Assembly (NCBI GenBank): GCA_944385765.1 | Contig: CALWYL010000002.1 | Span: forward strand, 1 to 64,000 | DNA length: 64,000 nt | Direction: 5' to 3' | Source of the DNA: an uncultured Oscillospiraceae bacterium | Lineage (GTDB): Bacteria > Bacillota > Clostridia > Oscillospirales > Oscillospiraceae | In this document: positions 31,704-38,843 of the stretch, piece after piece | Numbering within the stretch: the stretch's first letter is position 1 | How the letters are laid out: the number at the start of each line of letters is the position of its first letter | Program-made: the position numbers and the translations under genes | Notes under the pieces: model-generated | What the model saw: only the letters and a program-made list of their open reading frames with translations | Told to the model about the DNA's origin: nothing | Database searches by the model: none

Positions 31704-32759
31704 TCATTTGCCGACCGCGGCGCGGACCGCGGCGAGGCAGTCCTTGGTGTTCTGATCGTAGTCCTGTATCCACTTATCCCAGTAGCCCTTGGCCAGCTCG
31801 GTCATCTCGGCGACCTCTTCCTCGGTGGGGAACACGACCTCGCAGCCGTTGGCCTCCAGCTCCTCTATGGCCGAGTCCACGGACGTGGCGGCGAATTCCT
31901 CGTTCGCCTTGGTGAGGTTATCCGCCTCCTCGAGGATTATCGTCTGTATCTCCTCGGGCAGGGAGTTGAGCAGCTCGGTGTTTATCATGACGATGTCCCC
32001 CGAGGCGCTCATGGGTATCAGATAGGCCCAGGTGCAGGTGTCGTACCACTTGACGTCTGCGGCGCCGATGATGCCGGTCAGCGCGCAGTCGATGACGTTC
32101 TTGGACATGGAGGGGAGGACCTCGGACATGACCATGGACACGGCGCTCATGCCGTAGTGGGCGACTATCTCCGGCTGATACGCGTCGAAGGTGCGCAGCT
32201 TGCGGCCGTTCAGGTCCGCCAGGCTGTGCGGCGTCTCGCCCACGCCGAACATCGTCTGCATCGGCGCGGAGGTGTAGCCCACGACCGTGATGCCCATGGC
32301 GTTGAGCTCGTTGTTTATATAGGGGTCGGCGGCCTCCACGGCGACGGCCAGCTCGTCGACCTCACCGGCCAGCAGGGGCCAGCCGACGACGCCGCAGGCG
32401 GGACATTCGCCGGATATGTAGGAAAACGGGGCGGCCGCCATCTCCAGCGTGCCGTCGCTCACGCAGCGGGCGAACTCCGTGCCCTGATAGGGCAGCTCGC
32501 CGGAGGCGTAGACGGTGATGTCCACCAGGCCGTTGGTGCGCTCGCGCACCGCGTCGGCGAAGTCGCACTCCATGAGGTAATAAGACGAGGTCGAGCCGGC
32601 GTGGCAGGCGAAGCTCCACTGCACGGGCTCCATATCCACGCCCGCGAGCTCGCCGCTGAGCTCGGCGCCCGGCTCCTCGGCCGTCTGGCCGCAGCCGGAG
32701 AGCGCCAGCGGCAGCAGCATGAGCAGCGCCAGGACAAAAGCAGCTGTTCTCTTCTTCAT
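31704..32759 (-). CDS. TRAP transporter substrate-binding lipoprotein (DctP-type)
   Basis: A 351-residue binding protein with a lipobox (LALSGC) instead of the cleaved signal of Gram-negative DctP, as expected for a Gram-positive host. Internal features include ELPYQGTEFARCVSDGTLEMA and GRKLRTFDAYQPEIV, where the Arg corresponds to the residue that clamps the ligand carboxylate in TRAP proteins. The ligand is therefore likely an organic acid or amino acid derivative. It follows the DUF4392 gene by 52 bases with its own AAGGAG site and precedes the two permeases across an attenuator hairpin. Confidence 0.87.
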   Translation of the reverse strand: MKKRTAAFVLALLMLLPLALSGCGQTAEEPGAELSGELAGVDMEPVQWSFACHAGSTSSYYLMECDFADAVRERTNGLVDITVYASGELPYQGTEFARCVSDGTLEMAAAPFSYISGECPACGVVGWPLLAGEVDELAVAVEAADPYINNELNAMGITVVGYTSAPMQTMFGVGETPHSLADLNGRKLRTFDAYQPEIVAHYGMSAVSMVMSEVLPSMSKNVIDCALTGIIGAADVKWYDTCTWAYLIPMSASGDIVMINTELLNSLPEEIQTIILEEADNLTKANEEFAATSVDSAIEELEANGCEVVFPTEEEVAEMTELAKGYWDKWIQDYDQNTKDCLAAVRAAVGK

Positions 32760-32811
32760 CTCTTGCTCCTTTCCATTGCTAATAAACTGTCGGGTCCGGG
32801 GCGGCCTCCGC

Positions 32812-33786
32812 TCAGGGATGGGTCATGGGCGTGGTGTCGTAGAACTGCGCGGTGATGGTGTAGAGCAGCTGCACCACGGCCTTCACGCCCTCCAGGGGGA
32901 TGCCGTCGATGTTGGTGTTGGAGACGAAATGCCCGCCGTCTATCAGGCCCCAGGCCTTGCCCGCGCGGATGATGGTCTCCTCCATCTCCGGGGTGTGCAG
33001 GATGTCGAGGCGGCCAGTGGCGGCGGCCAGCGCGGCCACGGCGGCGTAGGCGCCGAAGTTGGAGACGTTGGAGGGCAGCAGATAGTCGGTGGCCCAGGCG
33101 CAGATGTTGCCCTCGTTCTTGGGGCAGCCGCACTTCTTGCCGTAGGGGCTTATCTCCCTGGCCTGCTCCCATATCTTGCCGAAGCCTATCTCATTGCCGA
33201 AGTCCCCGAAGCCCACGCTCATCTTGCCCTCGCTGTGCATTTTCGCGATGAAGGTGTCGAGGGGGCTATCCTCCCCGTTGCGGGGGTTGCCGGTGGAGTA
33301 GTGGTACACACCCTCGCAGGAGGGGCCTATCTTCTCCACGAAGAACACGCCGTCCAGGTCGTCAATGAGCTTGCCGTTCTCCTCGTCGCTGTCGCGGCGC
33401 AGGGCCACCACCTTGTTGCTCTTGAGCTCCAGCAGCTCACGCAGCTTCTCCATGGGCATGCACTCTTCCGGCTCCGTGATTTGCACCACCTCTGCGCCCA
33501 GCATCTCGAGCGCGCGCCCCAGGACAATGGCGCCGTAGGGGCCGTCAGTCTCGCCCACCGGGAGGCCGACCTCCTTGTACACCCCGTTCACCACGCCGAA
33601 GCGCTTCTTCCCGCTGTTTATGAGCGCCAGCGTGGCTTCGGCTATCTGCCCGGTTATGGGGTCTCCCCCCGCGCGCGCCACCTCATAGAGCCTCGGGATA
33701 AACCCGTTGTCCATCCAGGGCAGCCTTATCTCGGTCGTGGCTACGTGGTCGAGCGCCTCATAAACGCCTCTCAGTCTGGGATTCAT
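32812..33786 (-). CDS. DUF4392 / D-glutamate cyclase-like protein
   Basis: A 324-residue protein recognised as the C-terminal D-glutamate cyclase (DUF4392) type by VGETDGPYGAIVLGRAL (about 76-92), GFGDFGNEIGFGKI (near 200), ICAWATDYLLPSNVSNFGAYA (near 230-250, in pieces) and NIDGIPLE near the end. The characterised relative, mitochondrial D-glutamate cyclase, converts D-glutamate to 5-oxo-D-proline. The family glycine-rich motif is usually GDGGNE and here reads GDFGNE. As the first gene of the TRAP operon with RidA last, it suggests uptake and processing of a D-amino acid or lactam-type compound. The ATG has AAGGAGG. Confidence 0.72.
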   Translation of the reverse strand: MNPRLRGVYEALDHVATTEIRLPWMDNGFIPRLYEVARAGGDPITGQIAEATLALINSGKKRFGVVNGVYKEVGLPVGETDGPYGAIVLGRALEMLGAEVVQITEPEECMPMEKLRELLELKSNKVVALRRDSDEENGKLIDDLDGVFFVEKIGPSCEGVYHYSTGNPRNGEDSPLDTFIAKMHSEGKMSVGFGDFGNEIGFGKIWEQAREISPYGKKCGCPKNEGNICAWATDYLLPSNVSNFGAYAAVAALAAATGRLDILHTPEMEETIIRAGKAWGLIDGGHFVSNTNIDGIPLEGVKAVVQLLYTITAQFYDTTPMTHP

Positions 33787-34121
33787 CTGACATGACCTCC
33801 TTAAAAAATATGAATAATTTCTCAGCCCTCATCTGCGGAGAGCTGTATCGCGCGCCCATATATATGAAAGCGCCGTTGTACCAAGCCGGGTGTTTGACAA
33901 TCCGGGCAATAGTAATGTATTCCGGATATAAGGCCGAACATTGGCGTTACCTGGCATGGACAACGGTTAAACTCAGTATGTATTTACTACTTATACTAAC
34001 ATCTATCTAACTGATAAACTATTTTATTACAAAATACCATTGAAATCCCCAACTGTAAATGTTATGCTAATACCATAAGTCGATTGGACTTTGTATTCAC
34101 AATACAGGCGGTTTGAAAATT
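33787..34121. other. AT-rich intergenic region between divergent DUF4392 operon and PucR-type gene
   Basis: This 335-base gap is visibly AT-richer than its surroundings. It holds the ribosome site of the DUF4392 gene, a plus-strand TTGACA at 33894-33899 without a clear -10, a promoter for the rightward regulator (34040-34068) and a small inverted repeat, TGTATT-CAC-AATACA (34092-34106). I found no convincing leftward promoter. A 72-codon open frame at 33792-34010 has no coding features. Confidence 0.6.
34040..34068 (+). promoter_or_regulatory. Promoter of the second PucR-type regulator
   Basis: TTGAAA (34040-34045), 17 bases, TATGCT (34063-34068). The inverted repeat TGTATT/AATACA at 34092-34106 lies just downstream, a possible autoregulatory site. 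Confidence 0.5.
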
Positions 34122-35369
34122 ATGGAGCACGCAACAGACGACGCAGTGGTCAAGCTGCTGAACACCCTGTTCTTTTCTGCCAACCTGGAGCAGCTGGTCA
34201 ACTGCAGCATTGACATAGTCAAAAATCCCATAGTAGTTTACGATGCCGGCTATTTCTGCATTGCTCAATCCGACACACGTGGTATCGACGACCCATTCTG
34301 GGTCCTGGGCAAGGTGGGCAGCAACTGCCTCTACGAGTTCGCCACCATCCTCAGCCACCTGGGCACGAAGCTCCTGCAGGATTCCGGCAGCCGGGAGCTG
34401 CTCTACTACGACATTGAGAATTTCAGCACCCACCGCCGGCGGATAATCCCCCTGGTGTTCTCCGACGAGCTGCTGGGCTTCCTCATCGTCCTCGAGCTGC
34501 GCCATCCCCTGGACGACATACCGGAGGCGGACTACCGCATCGTGGCCGGCGCCATGGTCAAGGAGCTGTCCGCCGAGCAGAAGATGCTCAACTACAGGCG
34601 GGGCGACACGCAGAAGAAGGTCATACTGGACCTCATGCAGGGGAACTTCAACAGCCGGGACATCTTCCAGCTCCGGCTCAGGAGCCTGAAGATAACCGGC
34701 AAGTCAACTTACTGCATAATCTCCGCCAACATGTCTGACTTCCATCTGGAGTCCCGCTATAACTACCTCGAGGCCCTGCTGGAGAGCATCTTCCCCCGCG
34801 CGTGGACCGTGCTCATGCAGAACCACTTTCTGCTGCTTGTCGACTGCGCTCTCGCCGCGCAGCTGCCCGGTGAGAGCCTGGAAAACCTGAAGAGCGTCAT
34901 GGCGGCCACCGGATTGCAGGCCGGGGTCAGCGACTTCTTCTCGGACCTCTTCAAGGCCCCGCAGTACTGGCAGCAGGCCATTCTCGCCGCCGGGATGGCG
35001 AAAAAGCTGGGTCACCACTCCCCCGTCGTCTTTTTCGACAGTTACAAGCTCTGGCTCTGTGTCGACTCACTCAGCCCCCAGTCCCGCGGCGCATATATAA
35101 GCACCCTGGTCAAAAAGATGCACGAGCACGACGTGGCGAACGGCAGCCAGTATGTGGAGACCCTGTACCACTATCTCAGCTCCGGCAAGAGCCTGATAAA
35201 AACCGGTGAGGCCCTGCACCTGCACCGGAACACCATCGTGTACCGCCTCGAGCGGATGAAGGCGCTCTTCGGCCTGGAGTCCGGCGAGAGCTACGACGAT
35301 TTGCAAAATTACCTGAGCTGCATGCTGCTGATACTCTCGGAGATAGAGTCCGGCGAACAAGAGGCCTGA
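34122..35369 (+). CDS. PucR/CdaR-type transcriptional regulator
   Basis: A 415-residue regulator ending in a PucR-type helix-turn-helix (GEALHLHRNTIVYRLERM, about residues 360-378), with an upstream GAF/PAS-like sensor region and the central domain of CdaR-like proteins. Unlike the first PucR protein it lacks the N-terminal purine-catabolism domain. I use ATG 34122, since AGGCGG lies ten bases upstream; TTG 34113 in frame is too close to it. It is divergent from the DUF4392/TRAP/RidA operon and is its most likely activator, responding to the imported organic acid or a metabolite of it. Confidence 0.83.
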   Translation: MEHATDDAVVKLLNTLFFSANLEQLVNCSIDIVKNPIVVYDAGYFCIAQSDTRGIDDPFWVLGKVGSNCLYEFATILSHLGTKLLQDSGSRELLYYDIENFSTHRRRIIPLVFSDELLGFLIVLELRHPLDDIPEADYRIVAGAMVKELSAEQKMLNYRRGDTQKKVILDLMQGNFNSRDIFQLRLRSLKITGKSTYCIISANMSDFHLESRYNYLEALLESIFPRAWTVLMQNHFLLLVDCALAAQLPGESLENLKSVMAATGLQAGVSDFFSDLFKAPQYWQQAILAAGMAKKLGHHSPVVFFDSYKLWLCVDSLSPQSRGAYISTLVKKMHEHDVANGSQYVETLYHYLSSGKSLIKTGEALHLHRNTIVYRLERMKALFGLESGESYDDLQNYLSCMLLILSEIESGEQEA

Positions 35370-35383
35370 GCCGGCCCAAACGA

Positions 35384-35419
35384 AAAAAGTCCTGAAATCT
35401 CACGATTTCAGGACTTTTT
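35384..35419. terminator. Bidirectional terminator between PucR-type gene and tRNA-Ala
   Basis: A long stem, 35384-35399 with 35404-35419, has A/T runs on both sides. It can end both the rightward regulator transcript and the leftward tRNA. Confidence 0.8.
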
Positions 35420-35420
35420 C

Positions 35421-35496
<76 letters not shown>

Positions 35497-35512
35497 ACGC
35501 GGTGCGAAAGTT

Positions 35513-35541
35513 ATATTAACAGATTCGACCGCTGTTGTCAA
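35513..35541 (-). promoter_or_regulatory. Promoter of tRNA-Ala
   Basis: Minus-strand TTGACA (35536-35541), 17 bases, TAATAT (35513-35518), 16 bases before the tRNA 5' end. A strong sigma-A promoter. Confidence 0.85.
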
Positions 35542-35550
35542 GAGATTTTT

Positions 35551-36633
35551 TTATTTTGCCTCAACTTCATTGGGGGCGCGCACCGTGAAGGCGTTTTCCT
35601 GCAGATACTGCAGCACCGAGGCCAGGCAGGAGTCAGTCCGCTCGCCGCACTGGATGCGCACATCCGCCCGCTCCGGGTGGAACTCGATATAGGCGGTTAT
35701 CATGGAGGCATAGCTTATGCCGGCCCCGCCCTGGACCCCGTCTATGTCGTAGCCCCAATATACCAGCCCCGCCTCCGCCGCCTCGGAGCGGCACGCGTCG
35801 GCGTACTCAGGCGCGGAGGACACCAGCAGGGTCTTTACCCTGGCGGCCTCGAAGAGCAGCGCGGAGAACTCCTCATACTCCCCCTCCAGGTCCCCCGAGC
35901 TGAGCAGGCCCAGGGAGAAGCCCTCGCCCGCCAGCCGCCTCACAGTCTCCGGAGAGCTGCGCACATCCTCGGCTGTGAGGAAGAAGCCGGCGTTCACGCC
36001 GTAGTTGAGCAGCGTGTCGATGAGCGCGGCGGAGGGCAGGCCCTGGAAGCTGAGGTAGACGAGGTCGCCGCCGCCCATCTCCTCTCCGGGGACGCCGCCC
36101 GGCCCGTCGCCGGCGCTGCCGCTGTAGCTGTTGTAGAGTATCCTCATGTAGCTCTCCGCCGCCGTGAGGAACTGGCTGTCCGTGAGTATGTAGGAGCCGT
36201 CCTTGATGCGGCAGACGTCGCCGTAGCCCGAGCCCTCTATTATGGAGTAGCTGAGCCCGAACTGCGAGCAGACAAAGCCCACGGGCACATACACCTGGCC
36301 GTTGCGCTGGATGGCGGAGGTGTCGTAGTAATTGTCGTTGTTGTCGTACGTGAGCCCGCTCTCGAGCTCGAAGAATATCTGCTTGTTCGCGGAGAACAGG
36401 GTGGCCGTGGAGTTGGCCGAGTGGTACGAGTTATATATCCTGAAGCCGGCGAGCGAACCTATGGGCACATACACGTTGCTTCCGGAAAAATACGCCAGCG
36501 AGGACTCCACAAAGCTCTCGTTGAGCGCGATATAGCAGAGCCCCGTGCCGTCCGCCATCGCGCTCTGCGGGGCCGCGAGGCAGAGGGCGAGGCAGAGTAT
36601 CAGCACCGCCGCGGCAGCTCTTCTCAAGCGCAT
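35551..36633 (-). CDS. Exported stalk-domain protein with degenerate polysaccharide deacetylase (NodB) domain
   Basis: A 360-residue exported protein with a signal peptide (1-27). An N-terminal copper-amine-oxidase-like stalk domain covers about residues 30-150 (NVYVPIGSLAGF and GQVYVPVGFVCSQFGL are its two repeats). A C-terminal region (about 190-355) follows the NodB polysaccharide deacetylase pattern: LPSAALIDTLLNYGVNAGFFL, then PETVRRLAGEGFSLGLLS. The catalytic residues are gone: the TFDDG motif reads SFQGLPS, and the HxxxH zinc site after GFSLG is missing. It may therefore bind rather than deacetylate glycans. ATG 36633 abuts GGGAGGG; TTG 36627, six bases on, may be the true start. Confidence 0.72.
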   Translation of the reverse strand: MRLRRAAAAVLILCLALCLAAPQSAMADGTGLCYIALNESFVESSLAYFSGSNVYVPIGSLAGFRIYNSYHSANSTATLFSANKQIFFELESGLTYDNNDNYYDTSAIQRNGQVYVPVGFVCSQFGLSYSIIEGSGYGDVCRIKDGSYILTDSQFLTAAESYMRILYNSYSGSAGDGPGGVPGEEMGGGDLVYLSFQGLPSAALIDTLLNYGVNAGFFLTAEDVRSSPETVRRLAGEGFSLGLLSSGDLEGEYEEFSALLFEAARVKTLLVSSAPEYADACRSEAAEAGLVYWGYDIDGVQGGAGISYASMITAYIEFHPERADVRIQCGERTDSCLASVLQYLQENAFTVRAPNEVEAK

Positions 36634-36709
36634 CCCTCCCGGAATATTTCTGGCTGCATTTTAGCACAAAAAAAGTTTCGCCGCAAGCGGACAAATTTCA
36701 AAAACACTC

Positions 36710-36738
36710 TTGACAATCCCCCTGCGTTCTGGTATATT
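36710..36738 (+). promoter_or_regulatory. Promoter of the tRNA-Asp/tRNA-Thr unit
   Basis: TTGACA (36710-36715), 17 bases, TATATT (36733-36738), 15 bases before tRNA-Asp. A strong promoter. Confidence 0.87.
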
Positions 36739-36753
36739 ACAAAAGCCGCTTGT

Positions 36754-36830
36754 GGCCGAGTAGTTCAGTCGGTTAGAACGCTAGCCTGTCACGCTAGAGG
36801 CCGAGGGTTCAAGTCCCTTCTCGGTCGCCA
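36754..36830 (+). tRNA. tRNA-Asp (anticodon GTC)
   Basis: A cloverleaf of 77 bases including CCA: acceptor GGCCGAG with CTCGGTC, an anticodon stem CTAGC/GCTAG around loop CTGTCAC (anticodon GTC), a T arm with GGGTTCAAGTCCC, discriminator G, and CCA encoded at 36828-36830. It is the first gene of a two-tRNA transcript. Confidence 0.97.
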
Positions 36831-36874
36831 CTCCCCACGGGTCACCCCGTGGGGAGTTCCCCTCAGCGGAAAAT

Positions 36875-36950
<76 letters not shown>

Positions 36951-36951
36951 A

Positions 36952-36985
36952 AAAAAGCCTGAAACCTGCCGGTTTCAGGCTTTTT
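36952..36985. terminator. Bidirectional terminator between tRNA-Thr and mutM
   Basis: A 15-bp stem (36952-36966 with 36971-36985), loop TGCC, with flanking A and T runs on both strands. It lies two bases after the tRNA-Thr CCA and 12 bases after the mutM stop on the other strand. Confidence 0.85.
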
Positions 36986-36997
36986 CTTTTTTTCTCT

Positions 36998-37831
36998 TCA
37001 CTCGCTCGTCCCCTGGCAGCGGGGGCAGTAGACGCTGCTCCGCCCGCCGATTACCACGCGGAGGAGCGTCTCCCCGCAGCGCGCGCAGGGCTCGCCCGCC
37101 CGGCCATACACCTGCAGGTACGGCGTGTTGCGGTAGTCCCGCCCCCCGGTGAGCAGATACTCCTCCGGGGTTATGGCGTTTTTCTCGATGAAGTACTCCA
37201 GCCGCTCGGGTATGGCCGCGGCCAGGCGCCGCCAGTCCCCGTCCTCCAGGGTGCAGGCCGCCCGCCGCGGGTCTATGCGCGCATCGAAGAGTATCTCGTC
37301 CGAGTAGATGTTGCCGATGCCGGCCACCACGCCCTGCTCCATCAGGCACTCCTTCACCGCCCTCCTGCGCCGGCCCAGCGCTGAGCGCAGGTATTCCGCC
37401 GTGAGCGCGGGGTCAAAAGGCTCCGGCCCCAGGTTCTCCATGCCGCTGTACACGTCCCTCTCGCCCGGGAGCAGCAGCCAGAGCCGCCCAAAGCGCCGCT
37501 GGTCGCAGAAGCGCAGCTCGCGGCCTCCGCTCACGGCCATCACCGCCCGGGTGTGCCTCTCCGGCGGGTATGACGCCGGGCAGAGCAGCACTCTGCCGGT
37601 CATGCGCAGGTGGACCACCAGCCTCGCCCCGCCGCCGAGGCGGAACACCAGGAATTTACCCCGCCGCTCCACCTCCTCCACGGCGCGCCCCTCCAGGGCC
37701 CGGCAGAAATCCTCCGCGCCCGGGTGGGCCGCCGCCTCCGGGCTCAGCACGGTGGAGCGGCCAAAGCGCGCGCCCGGCAACTGGGCGCGGAGCACCCGCC
37801 TCACCGTCTCCACTTCCGGCAGCTCAGGCAC
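36998..37831 (-). CDS. mutM: Formamidopyrimidine-DNA glycosylase
   Basis: A 277-residue base-excision repair enzyme that removes 8-oxoguanine and opened purines and nicks the strand. The N-terminal PELPEVETV supplies the catalytic Pro and Glu, and RRGKFL holds the conserved Lys. The helix-two-turn-helix region (VVAGIGNIYSDEILF) is intact, as is the C-terminal Cys4 zinc finger (CARC...CPRC). It starts with GTG at 37831, overlapping the end of the radical SAM gene by eight bases, so the two are co-transcribed and coupled. Confidence 0.95.
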   Translation of the reverse strand: MPELPEVETVRRVLRAQLPGARFGRSTVLSPEAAAHPGAEDFCRALEGRAVEEVERRGKFLVFRLGGGARLVVHLRMTGRVLLCPASYPPERHTRAVMAVSGGRELRFCDQRRFGRLWLLLPGERDVYSGMENLGPEPFDPALTAEYLRSALGRRRRAVKECLMEQGVVAGIGNIYSDEILFDARIDPRRAACTLEDGDWRRLAAAIPERLEYFIEKNAITPEEYLLTGGRDYRNTPYLQVYGRAGEPCARCGETLLRVVIGGRSSVYCPRCQGTSE

Positions 37832-38795
37832 GGCCTCCGCCCCCCTTCCCGGCGGATTTCTTTATCCGCTCGTGGTAGAAGTAGTTGACGACCACCGGCG
37901 TGGCCTCAAACGGCCGGCGCATGCTGTCGTCGTCCGTCACATAGTCCAGCCCCAGGCGGGCGCAGAACTCCCGCAGCCGCCCATCCAGCAGCTCCCAGTA
38001 GCCCATGTCTCCCCGCTCATAGATGTCGCGGTAGAGGCTCAGCAGCCGGGGCTGCCTCCGCCCTATGTAGCCCATGATGTCCCCCTTGAAGCCGCCCCTC
38101 AGGTTGAGGTTCTCCAGCCAGATGAGGTTGCAGTGCTCCCGGGCCCTCATGATTATGGCCTCCACATCGGTTATCCCGGGGAATATCGGCGAGATGAAGC
38201 AGGTGGTGCGCACTCCCGCGCGGTGGAACTCCTCCATGGCGGCAAACCTCCTCTCTATGCTGACGGCGCGGTCCATGTCGTCCTTGAATCCCTCGTCCAG
38301 GGTGTTTATGGACCAGGAGACGCGCGCGCCGGGGAAGGTCCTGATGAGCTCCAGGTCCCTCAGCACCAGGTCACTCTTGGTGGCTATGCTCAGCTTGACC
38401 CCGCTGCCCGCGAGCTGCTCCAGCAGCGCCCTCGTGCGTCTGTATTCCGCCTCCTGCGGCAGATAGGGGTCGGTCACCGAGCCCAGGAATACCTCTTTCC
38501 CGGCGTACTTCTGCGGATTCCCTATCTCCGGCCAGTACTTCACATCCAGGAAACCGCCCCAGGGCTCCTGGTGGTTGGTAAAGCGCTTCATAAAGGAGGC
38601 GTAGCAGTACCGGCAGCCGTGTGTGCAGCCCACATAGGGGTTTGCCGAGTAGTCGCTCACCGGCAGGTCCGATTTTGTCAATATCCCCTTGGCCTCCACG
38701 GCCCTGATTATCGGCTCCAAGCCGCACCGCCCCCCTCTCCGTGATATGCCCGATTTTATCACCGCCCCGCGCGCGGCGTCAAGCGCACGCCCCAT
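37824..38795 (-). CDS. SPL family radical SAM protein
   Basis: A 323-residue radical SAM enzyme of the spore-photoproduct-lyase-like/Rv2578c group. The iron-sulfur motif is NPYVGCTHGCRYCYASF (CxxxCxxC, about residues 50-65), with a following MKRFTNHQEPWGGFLDVK block typical of this group. Its function is not established beyond the fold; members are often next to DNA repair genes, as here with mutM. The frame is open far upstream on the minus strand, but the ATG at 38795 has GGGGAG eight bases before it, and the region beyond codes for the divergent helicase. It is divergent from that helicase with 48 bases between starts. Confidence 0.83.
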   Translation of the reverse strand: MGRALDAARGAVIKSGISRRGGRCGLEPIIRAVEAKGILTKSDLPVSDYSANPYVGCTHGCRYCYASFMKRFTNHQEPWGGFLDVKYWPEIGNPQKYAGKEVFLGSVTDPYLPQEAEYRRTRALLEQLAGSGVKLSIATKSDLVLRDLELIRTFPGARVSWSINTLDEGFKDDMDRAVSIERRFAAMEEFHRAGVRTTCFISPIFPGITDVEAIIMRAREHCNLIWLENLNLRGGFKGDIMGYIGRRQPRLLSLYRDIYERGDMGYWELLDGRLREFCARLGLDYVTDDDSMRRPFEATPVVVNYFYHERIKKSAGKGGGGRA

Positions 38796-38843
38796 TTGCA
38801 AATCTCCCCGGCTCCTGCTACAATGTCCACGGGAGGGATGACC

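Noticed and set aside
33792-34010. Small plus-strand frame of 72 codons in the AT-rich gap
   Set aside because: No family resemblance, its start lies in the ribosome site of the opposite gene, and its composition follows the AT-rich spacer.
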